The position numbers and the translations under genes are program-made. Below, one piece after another: positions 1 through 5,890 of a DNA stretch of 5,890 bases; position 1 is the first letter of the stretch, and each line of letters opens with the position of its first letter. Below the pieces are notes generated by a model. The model was not told the DNA's origin, searched no databases, and saw only the letters and a program-made list of their open reading frames with translations. The DNA is from Acidobacteriaceae bacterium (GTDB taxonomy: Bacteria; Acidobacteriota; Terriglobia; Terriglobales; Acidobacteriaceae): positions 1 to 5,890 of the forward strand of contig PLHN01000347.1 in the NCBI GenBank assembly GCA_003139975.1, given 5' to 3'.

Positions 1-591
1 TTGAAGCTGCTGGCCGATGTGGGGCTGGTCGGATTTCCGAACGTCGGCAAGTCGACTCTTATCTCGCGTATCTCCGCGGCGCGGCCCAAGATTGCCGACT
101 ATCCCTTTACCACGCTTGAGCCCAACCTGGGCGTCGTGTTGGTTGGCGAGAAGAGGAGAGAGGAAGTCAGCTTTGTCGTCGCCGACATCCCTGGGCTGAT
201 CGAAGGCGCGCATACGGGCGCGGGCCTGGGCACGCAGTTTTTGCGGCACGTCGAGCGCACGCGCTTGCTCGTGCACCTGGTCGATGTTTCCGACTCGAGC
301 GGACGGTCCGATGTGGTGAAGGATGTCGAAGTGATCCTCGGTGAACTCCAAAATTTCGGAGCCGATCTGGAGAAGAAGCCCACCCTCATGGTCGCGTCGA
401 AAATCGACGTCGCCAATCCCGAAAAACTTAAGAAATTAAAACAGTGGTCCACGCGTAAGAAGCTGAAGCTCTATCCCATCTCCGCCGTGACCGGGGAGGG
501 AATCGACAAGCTGAAGTTTGCGATGGCCGCCGAGGTGGAGCGGCTACGCCAGGCAGACGCCTCGGCGCGAAAAGAAATGGCGTCTCGATAG
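1..591 (+). CDS. obg: Obg/CgtA family GTPase, 3' part only
   Basis: The gene is cut by the left window edge. The TTG at position 1 is best read as an internal leucine codon, because the visible protein begins at the junction into the G domain ([18 protein letters not shown]) and the glycine-rich N-terminal Obg fold, normally about 155-160 residues, is missing. GTPase motifs in the visible 196 residues: G1 P-loop GFPNVGKST at 11-19, switch I YPFTT at 34-38, G3 DIPGL at 62-66, G4 SKID at 133-136 (Ser replaces the usual Asn) and G5 SAV at 161-163. The YPFTT and DIPGLIEGA sequences are typical of Obg. The protein stops soon after the G domain with a basic tail, so the OCT extension found in some Obg proteins is absent. 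In the family, Obg binds the 50S subunit and acts in its assembly and in stringent and growth control. No terminator follows the TAG stop. Family assignment is firm. Confidence 0.95.
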   Translation: MKLLADVGLVGFPNVGKSTLISRISAARPKIADYPFTTLEPNLGVVLVGEKRREEVSFVVADIPGLIEGAHTGAGLGTQFLRHVERTRLLVHLVDVSDSSGRSDVVKDVEVILGELQNFGADLEKKPTLMVASKIDVANPEKLKKLKQWSTRKKLKLYPISAVTGEGIDKLKFAMAAEVERLRQADASARKEMASR

Positions 592-840
592 GCGATTCGA
601 CCACGCGTTGTCCCCTTCCGTATTTCACATCCGTTAGTCAACAATCCACATCCGTCATTGATCCCAACCCTTTCACGGCGCCCTGACGCCGCAGTGTAAG
701 ACCTTCCCCGTTTAACCGGATATTCAACGAACGTTCATCAGTTATTAACAATTCCAGTTCTACGATCAACCCTTGCATATGGAAAACTTGTCTTTCCGAA
801 ATCCCTGGTGGGAAATGTCTGTGTCGAAATTCCATCCTGT

Positions 841-846
841 AAGGAG
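841..846 (+). promoter_or_regulatory. Ribosome binding site that sets the porin start
   Basis: AAGGAG lies 6 nt upstream of the ATG at 853 and is followed by an A-rich spacer. This strong Shine-Dalgarno match, together with a signal peptide that begins exactly at 853, selects this start over the in-frame ATG at 808. The 15 residues from 808 would be charged, and would place residues ahead of the signal peptide. Confidence 0.85.
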
Positions 847-852
847 AAAAAA

Positions 853-2742
853 ATGAAGCAAGCGTTGGCATTGGCGCTGTCGATGGCGCTAGCGGGCAGC
901 ATGTTCGCTCAGGACGCCTCAGTTCCGGCAAAAAGCGCGAAAAAGATGAAGACGCCATCGGTTTCGTCTCAGCTCAGCGAGTTGAAGGAGGCTATCGAGG
1001 CGCAACAGAAGCAACTCATGGATCTAGGACAGCAGCTGCAGAGCCGCGACCAGCGGATTCAACAGCTTGAGCAGAGGCTGGATCAGAGCCAGGCTGCCGC
1101 AGTCCAGGCCCAGGCCAAGGCCGATGCCGCCGCTGCGCAAACCGTCCAGGAAGACCAGTCGGTCACGGCGCTCAAGAGCGATGTCTCGGACCTGAAGTTG
1201 AACGGAACGAATATGGCGCAGACTCTGCAGGACACGCAGAAGTCGCTGCGCGACCAGTTCGAGAGTCCGCTGGCGCTACACTTCAAGGGTGTGACGATCA
1301 CGCCGGGCGGGTTCCTGGCGGCAGAATCGGTGTACCGCAATCGAGCGCTCGGGTCGGACATCAACACACCGTTCAACAGCATCAACATGCCGAACGCCGG
1401 TGCGAACTTTGTCTCGGAATTCTACGGGTCCGGCCGTCAGTCCCGCGCCTCGATGCTGGTGGAAGGCAAGTTGAAAGACGTGAAGATGAGCGGATACTAC
1501 GAGGCCGACTTCCTCTCGGCTGGCCTCACCTCCAACAACAACCAGAGCAACAGCTACACTCTTCGGCAGCGGCAGGTGTGGGGGCAACTGGCCTCAAAAG
1601 ATTGGACCTTCACCGGAGGCCAGCAGTGGAGCCTGGTGACCGAAACCAAAAAGGGGATGGACAACCGGACAGAAGCTCTACCCATGACCATCGACCCGCA
1701 GTATACGGTTGGTTTCAGCTGGGCGCGGCAGTACGGGGTTCGCCTGGTGAGAAACTTCAATAATCACTTCTGGCTGGGAGCATCGCTGGAGAACCCGCAG
1801 ACCACGTTTTCGGCACGGAACGCCTTAACGAATTTCGCCTTGGGCAGTCCCGGCAATGGCGGCGGTCTCTACAATTCCGGAATCACTGGCGTAGGTTGCA
1901 CGACCACTGCTACCACAGTCAACGGCGTAACTACCTACACCACAACCTGTACCCCATCGAACGCGGCCAACTACTCGTTCAACGCCATGCCTGACTTTGT
2001 CATCAAAGCGGCGGCCGAACCCGGCTTCGGGCACTACGAGGCTTTCATGATCTTGAGCCGCTACCGCGACCGCGTTTATCCGTGCGGTGCGACTGCGGCG
2101 TCGGGAGAGCAGGCCGCGAACTGCAACGGTACGCAGTCAGGCCTGGGAGCGTACAACGACTCCCAAACCGCGGCAGGCCTGGGCGCCAACGCCCGCATAA
2201 CCCTCGCCAAGCAAATTGACATTGGCGCCCACTTCCTGACCGGACAAGGCATGGGCCGCTATGGAACGGGCGGATTGCCGGATGCAACCGTCAATCCCGA
2301 CGGCACGCTGGGACTGATCCGCACTACCCAGGCGCTGGCCACACTCGAGTGGCATGCCAAGCGGCTGGACTTCTACCTGAACGGGGGCGAGGAATATGCA
2401 CAAAAGCACTACCGTGCATCTACGATTGGTACCAATGTCGGGTATGGAATTCCGACGGTTAATCTTGCGGGTTGCTACACCGAAGGCTACCCCGGATTGA
2501 ACAACGGTTTCGCGTTCGGGTCGGGCTGTGGCGCGGATACGCAGCGCTTGATTGAGGGCACGATGGGGTTCTGGATTCGCCTCCACCAAGGCCCCCACGG
2601 AAGGCTGCAGTTCGGACCGCAGTATTCTTACGTGGCCCGAGACGCGTGGACCGGTACCAATGCGAACTCTCCCACCGGCTTCTCCGCGCCGCACGGCGTC
2701 GAGAACATGATCTTCACGTCGTTCCGTTATTATTTGCCGTAA
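853..2742 (+). CDS. Porin-like outer-membrane beta-barrel protein with N-terminal coiled coil
   Basis: The 629-residue product starts with a signal peptide (about 1-20, MKQALALALSMALAGSMFAQ) and a short Lys/Ala linker. Residues about 38-135 form a Gln/Ala/Leu-rich heptad region predicted to be a coiled coil. From about 142 to the end, alternating, aromatic-rich strands and Gly/Asn-rich loops look like an outer-membrane barrel, ending in FTSFRYYLP, close to the usual aromatic C-terminal barrel signal but with a terminal Pro. Coiled coil followed by barrel resembles DcaP-type trimeric porins, and many acidobacterial proteins have this build; that resemblance is from memory, not a search. All six cysteines fall in three pairs (349/366, 411/424, 541/559), each in a predicted loop. 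A Thr-rich stretch lies between the first pair. Substrate is unknown. It is probably monocistronic: 261 nt precede it and a strong terminator follows. An outer-membrane adhesin or receptor is less likely. Confidence 0.75.
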   Translation: MKQALALALSMALAGSMFAQDASVPAKSAKKMKTPSVSSQLSELKEAIEAQQKQLMDLGQQLQSRDQRIQQLEQRLDQSQAAAVQAQAKADAAAAQTVQEDQSVTALKSDVSDLKLNGTNMAQTLQDTQKSLRDQFESPLALHFKGVTITPGGFLAAESVYRNRALGSDINTPFNSINMPNAGANFVSEFYGSGRQSRASMLVEGKLKDVKMSGYYEADFLSAGLTSNNNQSNSYTLRQRQVWGQLASKDWTFTGGQQWSLVTETKKGMDNRTEALPMTIDPQYTVGFSWARQYGVRLVRNFNNHFWLGASLENPQTTFSARNALTNFALGSPGNGGGLYNSGITGVGCTTTATTVNGVTTYTTTCTPSNAANYSFNAMPDFVIKAAAEPGFGHYEAFMILSRYRDRVYPCGATAASGEQAANCNGTQSGLGAYNDSQTAAGLGANARITLAKQIDIGAHFLTGQGMGRYGTGGLPDATVNPDGTLGLIRTTQALATLEWHAKRLDFYLNGGEEYAQKHYRASTIGTNVGYGIPTVNLAGCYTEGYPGLNNGFAFGSGCGADTQRLIEGTMGFWIRLHQGPHGRLQFGPQYSYVARDAWTGTNANSPTGFSAPHGVENMIFTSFRYYLP

Positions 2743-2756
2743 CTTTCGCGGAACTG

Positions 2757-2794
2757 GCCCCCGCCGGAGTTGTTTTCCGGGCGGGGGCTTTTTT
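2757..2794 (+). terminator. Rho-independent terminator of the porin gene
   Basis: A 9-bp perfect GC stem, GCCCCCGCC (2757-2765) with GGCGGGGGC (2780-2788), is closed by a 14-nt loop and followed by six T residues (2789-2794). It begins 14 nt after the porin stop codon. On the minus strand no T-run follows the stem, so it should not act as a classical terminator for the converging SphA-like gene that ends at 2820. Confidence 0.92.
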
Positions 2795-2819
2795 GTGCGG
2801 TGGAAGTGAGAGCGGAATG

Positions 2820-3740
2820 CTAGGGGGCCGGTCTTCCGATCGGGAGTGACATCTGGAACCAGAACGCATTCCCGCGGGGCTTGTTCTCGACCAGTGTGTC
2901 GCGGTAATACTTGACGGCAAAGCCTCCATGCTTGCCCAGCGGGACGCGCAATTGCGGCCCTATGGCCAGGTCGCGGCCACGAAAACCATCCTGGAAAACG
3001 GCGCCTTGCAGATAATCATTGGTTGTTTGCCGATAGAAGTATCCGTTGAAACCGGCTGCCACCTTCTTTGAGATCTCGCAGGCGACGTTGTACTCCCACA
3101 TGAATTCGTTGCCGCTGTGATAGTGGGTGTCTTTATCGTAGCCGTTAAAGATGTAGGCGAAGCGCGAACTGATTTCCGCTTTGCCCTGCCGCGGCAGGTA
3201 GGTGAGCCCAGCGACGGGAGCAATTGCCAGGTTGTGCTGTCCAATGTTCACTACGTGCGACGCCGAATAACCCGCACCGGAGGAAAACATATCGGCCTCG
3301 TAATACCAGTGCAGATTCTCTTTCTGGTAGGTGACGCTGACGGGAATCAGGTTCATATTGGTCAGGCCGAACTCGCTGAACTTGCCCGATTGCAGGCGCA
3401 GTTGCTCATAGACGAACGGGATCCCGATCTGGCTCTCAACCGTTCCGCCCAGGAAGTGAACTCCCCAGTTGTGGGTCACCTTTACGGCATTGGCAAACAC
3501 TCTGAGTTTGAATTCCGGGAAGGCGCTCTTGCCCTTCGAATCATCGAACTCGTTGGCCATGTAGAAAACGGTGTATTCGTACAGGACGGTTTGTCCGGGG
3601 CGCGGTTGAAGGCCCGTCAACACGGTTTCTACTCCGACGGGGTAAACGCTGCCGCCATTTTCGGTGGCGCTTGCAGGGCCGAGCATGGCCGCGACAGCCA
3701 CCGCGTAGCAGATTGCCCGCCACATCTTTAGTGGAAGCAT
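2820..3740 (-). CDS. SphA/MetA-type outer-membrane channel (phenol-degradation MetA family)
   Basis: The 306-residue product has a signal peptide (about 1-25, cleavage probably after PASA), then YPVGVETVLTGLQPRPGQ, an opening typical of the SphA / 'MetA-pathway of phenol degradation' family (Pfam Phenol_MetA_deg, COG4313). The rest is alternating beta-strand sequence with aromatic girdle residues (NWGVHFLGG, HWYYEADMF, FNGYFYRQT, FAVKYYRDT) and ends in WFQMSLPIGRPAP, as expected for a small barrel. Family members are thought to be outer-membrane channels. The name comes from linkage to aromatic degradation in a few species, and no catabolic genes are visible here, so the substrate is open. 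The ATG at 3740 is preferred; an in-frame TTG at 3749 and ATG at 3725 are alternatives, and none has a clear Shine-Dalgarno sequence. It is convergent with the porin and 95 nt downstream of mnmE on the same strand. Only Cys11 (in the signal peptide) and Cys221 are present, so it is not a lipoprotein. Confidence 0.75.
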   Translation of the reverse strand: MLPLKMWRAICYAVAVAAMLGPASATENGGSVYPVGVETVLTGLQPRPGQTVLYEYTVFYMANEFDDSKGKSAFPEFKLRVFANAVKVTHNWGVHFLGGTVESQIGIPFVYEQLRLQSGKFSEFGLTNMNLIPVSVTYQKENLHWYYEADMFSSGAGYSASHVVNIGQHNLAIAPVAGLTYLPRQGKAEISSRFAYIFNGYDKDTHYHSGNEFMWEYNVACEISKKVAAGFNGYFYRQTTNDYLQGAVFQDGFRGRDLAIGPQLRVPLGKHGGFAVKYYRDTLVENKPRGNAFWFQMSLPIGRPAP

Positions 3741-3835
3741 TGGGGTCAAGGCCGAGACATGAATTACGCTCTCACAAACGCGACTGGCCGATCAGTGACT
3801 TCGCGCACGCGGGGGAGTGATCCCGCCGAGACGAG

Positions 3836-5347
3836 CTACTTTCCGATGCAGAAGGTTCCGAAAATCAGGTTGAGGATGTCGTCGGTGGTGGTTGCGCCGG
3901 TGATTTCGTCGAGGGCGCGCAGGGCATTGTAGAGATCGAGCAGAAGCATCTCATGTGGGACGCGGGCGGAAACCGCGTTCGAGGCCGTAGCCAGGGCGGC
4001 GAGTGCATCGCTGACGAGCTTTTGGTGGCGAACGGTGGTGAGGAATCCGCTTTCGAGTTGCGGAGCCGCGTCGCCACCGACGCGTGCCAGGATGGCCGAG
4101 CGCAGCTGGGGAATACCGTCGCCGGTGAGCGCGGATGTTTCTACCTTCGGCAACTGCGAACGGGGAACCGAGAACTGAGGAATCTTCAGATCGATCTTGT
4201 TTACGACCACGATCGCCGCCCGCGCTTCTACCTGGCTCAGCAACTCGCGATCTTCGGCGGCGATCGGCTGGGACGCATCCAGGACGACCAGGACGAGGTC
4301 CGCGTCGGCCAGCGCCTCCATTGATTTGCGGATGCCGATGCTTTCGGCTTCATCGAGAGCGCGGCGGATGCCGGCCGTATCCACCAAACGCACCGGAATG
4401 CCGCCGATAGCGACGGTCTCACTGACGAGGTCGCGTGTTGTTCCCGGTTCGGCTGTGACAATGGCGCGCTCGCGCTCGACGAGGCGGTTAAAGAGACTCG
4501 ATTTGCCCACGTTCGGCCTGCCCACGATCGCCAGAGTCAGGCCCTCGTGCACGAGTTTGCCGTAAGCGAAACTGGCGCCAAGCTCCTCGATCGGCTCGCG
4601 CACCTCGGCAATGGATTTGAGGATAGCGGCATCGGGCGCAATCGAGATGTCGTCTTCGGCAAAGTCAATGCCGGCTTCGAGCAGAGCGATCAGCTCGACT
4701 AATTTTCGCTTGATCGGTTTGAGCCGCTTTGAAAGCGAGCCTTCGAGCTGCTGTGCGGCAACCTTGGCCTGAAACAGCGTCTGCGCGTCAATCAGGTCGC
4801 GGACTGCTTCGGCTTGCGCCAGGTCGAGCCGCCCGTTGAGGAAGGCGCGCATGGTAAATTCCCCAGGCTCAGCCAGGCGTGCGCCGCGAGCCAGCGCTAA
4901 TTCGACGATGTGGCGGAGAACAACCGGCGAGCCGTGGGCGGAGATTTCGACGATGTCGTCTGTCGTGTAGGAGTGCGGTTTCTGAAAATATGTGACGACC
5001 ACTTCATCAATGCGGGTCCCACGTGGCGCGGGCACCCCCACCCGCGAAGACGATGGAACCGGCCCGAACTCCGCAGGGTCAGATGTTCCAAGCTGGCCGG
5101 ACGAGCGATACTCGCCAGAGTCCTCGCGCGATGACGAACCCGGCGCAGTCCCTACGCGGGCGGGGGCGCCCGCGCCACACGGTTCGATGAGTTCGCCGAA
5201 GATCGCTCGGCCTGGCTTCAGTTCGTGTTTTAGGCGCAGCATCGGGGCGGTGATCGCGCAGGCCTCCGGTCCCGTCAGGCGAACAACTCCGATGCCGCCG
5301 CGTCCCGGCGGGGTGGCGATGGCAACGATGGTGTCGTCGAGATTCAT
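3836..5347 (-). CDS. mnmE: tRNA uridine-5-carboxymethylaminomethyl synthesis GTPase MnmE
   Basis: Complete MnmE (TrmE), 503 residues. With MnmG it installs the aminomethyl or carboxymethylaminomethyl group on wobble U34 of certain tRNAs, using a tetrahydrofolate one-carbon unit and K+-dependent GTP hydrolysis. Visible: the N-terminal folate-binding domain ([19 protein letters not shown] at 6-24, [16 protein letters not shown] at 167-182), then the helical domain holding an inserted G domain with G1 GRPNVGKSS at 276-284, G2 GTTRD at 302-306, G3 DTAG at 323-326 and G4 NKID at 383-386. The diagnostic C-terminus FCIGK (499-503) with its conserved Cys is intact. The family is usually about 450-460 residues. 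The excess is residues about 56-110, a Gly/Pro/Ser-rich stretch between the strand ending LIEP and IDEVVVTYF, encoded by a palindromic element (separate entry). Removing it leaves about 448 residues. The start matches the conserved N-terminus, but the upstream sequence (TTCACCTC) has no Shine-Dalgarno match; translation may be coupled to the cupin gene 46 nt upstream or be SD-independent. Confidence 0.97.
   Translation of the reverse strand: MNLDDTIVAIATPPGRGGIGVVRLTGPEACAITAPMLRLKHELKPGRAIFGELIEPCGAGAPARVGTAPGSSSREDSGEYRSSGQLGTSDPAEFGPVPSSSRVGVPAPRGTRIDEVVVTYFQKPHSYTTDDIVEISAHGSPVVLRHIVELALARGARLAEPGEFTMRAFLNGRLDLAQAEAVRDLIDAQTLFQAKVAAQQLEGSLSKRLKPIKRKLVELIALLEAGIDFAEDDISIAPDAAILKSIAEVREPIEELGASFAYGKLVHEGLTLAIVGRPNVGKSSLFNRLVERERAIVTAEPGTTRDLVSETVAIGGIPVRLVDTAGIRRALDEAESIGIRKSMEALADADLVLVVLDASQPIAAEDRELLSQVEARAAIVVVNKIDLKIPQFSVPRSQLPKVETSALTGDGIPQLRSAILARVGGDAAPQLESGFLTTVRHQKLVSDALAALATASNAVSARVPHEMLLLDLYNALRALDEITGATTTDDILNLIFGTFCIGK
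5019..5182. repeat. Palindromic inverted-repeat element inserted in frame in mnmE (REP/MITE-like)
   Basis: Two GC-rich arms, core 5022-5046 and 5155-5179, are reverse complements at 22 of 25 positions and enclose a 108-bp centre. In mnmE-sense RNA all three core mismatches are G-U pairs, and three more flanking pairs (5019-5021 with 5180-5182) extend the stem to 28 consecutive pairs. After one mismatch, three further pairs are possible inward. Each arm also contains a smaller hairpin: CGCGGG/CCCGCG at 5027-5032/5041-5046, and a 7-bp CGCGGGC/GCCCGCG at 5155-5161/5168-5174. The span encodes MnmE residues 56-110, exactly the part that ordinary MnmE lacks. No clear target-site duplication and no second copy is seen in the window. 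The boundaries are set by pairing only and may shift by a few bases. The structure is directly visible; mobility and multicopy status are inferred. Confidence 0.8.
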
Positions 5348-5393
5348 GAGGTGAAGTCAGTAATGATTTCGGGCTTGCGATCCACCATCCTTG

Positions 5394-5723
5394 CTAATCG
5401 ACAATAAACAAACGAGCGCCCGTCTGCGTCGACGAGCGATGGCCGGGTTCGCCATCAGCGGCCTGGTAGCTGTGGCCGGGTTTCAGAGTGAAGCGCTTCC
5501 CATCGGCGAGTTCGGTTTCCAACTCTCCCTCCAGACAAAGAATTACATGCCCCTTCGTACACCAGTGGTCGGCCAGATATCCCGCCGAGTATTCCACCAT
5601 CCGGACCCGTATCTCCCCGAAGTTTCGCGTTCTCCATAGCGCCTTGCCGGTCTGGCCAGGGTGTTCGGAAGGAATCACCTGCGTCCAGTCCGTGGTGGCG
5701 AATGCAAAGCCGCTCATTTTCAT
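5394..5723 (-). CDS. DHCW-motif cupin-fold protein
   Basis: The 109-residue protein is a small single-domain cupin without signal peptide, so presumably cytosolic. Residues 35-75 form the first cupin half, with ADHWCTKGHVILCLEGELE at 51-69; the DHWC cluster (52-55), His59 and the GELE turn fit the NCBI family named DHCW motif cupin. The second half is KPGHSYQAADGEPGHRSS at 81-98, with His84 and His95 as candidate metal ligands beside His53 and His59, and the protein ends GARLFIVD. The family has no well-established reaction; a small metal-binding enzyme or sensor is possible. It precedes mnmE by 46 nt on the same strand and diverges from rpmH. ATG at 5723 is chosen, with an in-frame ATG two codons later at 5717. 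Neither has a Shine-Dalgarno sequence. Family call is good; function is unknown. Confidence 0.85.
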   Translation of the reverse strand: MKMSGFAFATTDWTQVIPSEHPGQTGKALWRTRNFGEIRVRMVEYSAGYLADHWCTKGHVILCLEGELETELADGKRFTLKPGHSYQAADGEPGHRSSTQTGARLFIVD

Positions 5724-5729
5724 AAGTGG

Positions 5730-5735
5730 AGTATA
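5730..5735 (-). promoter_or_regulatory. Possible -10 element of a leaderless cupin promoter
   Basis: On the minus strand TATACT ends 6 nt before the ATG at 5723, so a start 7 nt downstream of the -10 would place transcription on the A of the ATG. This agrees with the lack of a Shine-Dalgarno sequence. No good -35 is seen at 17 nt (TCCCGT), so the call is tentative. Confidence 0.3.
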
Positions 5736-5777
5736 GCCAGAATCAAACGGCGACGGGACTGCGGGCGGTTAATCCGT

Positions 5778-5807
5778 TTGCCGCGTATGCTCGCCCTCAT
5801 TTATACT
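5778..5807 (+). promoter_or_regulatory. Probable sigma-70-type promoter of rpmH
   Basis: TTGCCG (5778-5783) and TATACT (5802-5807) are separated by 18 nt. Transcription would begin near 5814, giving a leader of about 42 nt before the rpmH ATG. This is the best promoter-like pair in the 132-nt divergent region 5724-5855, which holds no DnaA box of the TTATCCACA type. Confidence 0.55.
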
Positions 5808-5844
5808 CACTGCTTGCCTCAAGCCAGTTGATTCAATCAGGAGC

Positions 5845-5849
5845 AGGGA
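5845..5849 (+). promoter_or_regulatory. Ribosome binding site of rpmH
   Basis: AGGGA lies 6 nt upstream of the ATG at 5856. A second purine-rich match, AGGAG at 5839-5843, is 12 nt away and less well placed. Confidence 0.6.
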
Positions 5850-5855
5850 TTTTCG

Positions 5856-5890
5856 ATGCCGAAACGTACATTTCAACCCAACCGGCGCAA
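5856..5890 (+). CDS. rpmH: 50S ribosomal protein L34, 5' end only
   Basis: The last 35 bases encode MPKRTFQPNRR, the highly conserved start of bacterial L34 (usually 44-50 residues), and the gene runs off the right edge. L34 is a small basic protein of the large ribosomal subunit. In most bacteria rpmH heads a cluster with rnpA, yidD, yidC and jag, which would lie to the right of this window. It has its own probable promoter and ribosome binding site and is transcribed away from the cupin and mnmE genes. The identification rests on only eleven residues, but these are diagnostic. Confidence 0.93.
   Translation, partial: MPKRTFQPNRR

Noticed and set aside
676..691. Hairpin CGGCG/CGCCG downstream of obg as a terminator
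   Set aside because: Only a 5-bp stem with no T-run, 85 nt after the stop codon; not supportable as a terminator.
729..736. GAACGTTC palindrome in the porin upstream region as an operator
   Set aside because: An 8-bp palindrome is expected by chance, no promoter can be placed beside it, and no regulator is encoded nearby.
808..852. Upstream in-frame ATG extending the porin by 15 residues
   Set aside because: The strong AAGGAG and the signal peptide both point to the ATG at 853.
2137..2694. Minus-strand open frame of 185 codons inside the porin gene
   Set aside because: Arg-rich, low-complexity composition typical of an antisense frame of a GC-rich gene.
3117..3731. Plus-strand open frame of 204 codons opposite the SphA-like gene
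   Set aside because: It is antisense to a well-supported secreted barrel protein, has no recognisable domain and no ribosome binding site; a GC-rich shadow frame.
3809..3826. GCGGG/CCCGC hairpin between mnmE and the SphA-like gene as an mnmE terminator
   Set aside because: The stem is 5 bp and no T-run follows on the minus strand, so read-through to the SphA-like gene remains possible.
4992..5354. Plus-strand open frame across the 5' part of mnmE
   Set aside because: Antisense to conserved MnmE sequence; notable only because it passes through the palindromic element.
5724..5855. Replication origin next to rpmH
   Set aside because: No DnaA boxes, AT-rich unwinding region or dnaA gene in the interval; it looks like a plain divergent promoter region.

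Overview
This 5.9-kb window looks like chromosomal DNA of a GC-rich Gram-negative bacterium. The two secreted proteins read as outer-membrane beta-barrels. The style of the porin-like protein (signal peptide, coiled coil, barrel), the SphA/MetA-type channel and the GC-rich palindromic repeat suggest an acidobacterium (Acidobacteriota, Terriglobia-like). That assignment is inferred from protein style alone; no rRNA or other definitive marker is present.

Layout, left to right: (1) 1-591 (+), the 3' part of obg/cgtA, a ribosome-assembly GTPase whose 5' part lies outside the window. (2) 592-852, a 261-nt intergenic leader with a strong ribosome binding site at its end. (3) 853-2742 (+), a 629-aa porin-like outer-membrane protein, closed by a clear intrinsic terminator at 2757-2794. 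(4) 2820-3740 (-), a 306-aa SphA/MetA-type outer-membrane channel, convergent with the porin. (5) 3836-5347 (-), mnmE, the tRNA-modifying GTPase, complete but about 50 residues longer than usual. (6) 5394-5723 (-), a small DHCW-motif cupin. (7) 5856-5890 (+), the first codons of rpmH (ribosomal protein L34), with a probable promoter at 5778-5807, divergent from the cupin-mnmE pair.

The genes mix housekeeping translation functions (obg, mnmE, rpmH) with envelope proteins of unknown substrate. Cupin and mnmE lie 46 nt apart on the same strand and may be co-transcribed; the SphA-like gene follows 95 nt further on and could be part of the same run. MnmE is usually found at the far end of the rpmH-rnpA-yidC-jag cluster. 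Here it sits on the other side of rpmH and points away from it.

The most striking observation is inside mnmE. The extra residues are encoded by a roughly 164-bp palindromic element (5019-5182) with long GC-rich inverted arms. It sits in frame in a loop of the N-terminal domain without disrupting the enzyme. In the mnmE mRNA sense every arm mismatch is a G-U wobble, so the arms can form an uninterrupted hairpin of about 28 bp. This resembles an in-frame protein-coding palindromic repeat (REP/MITE-like), comparable in principle to the Rickettsia palindromic elements.
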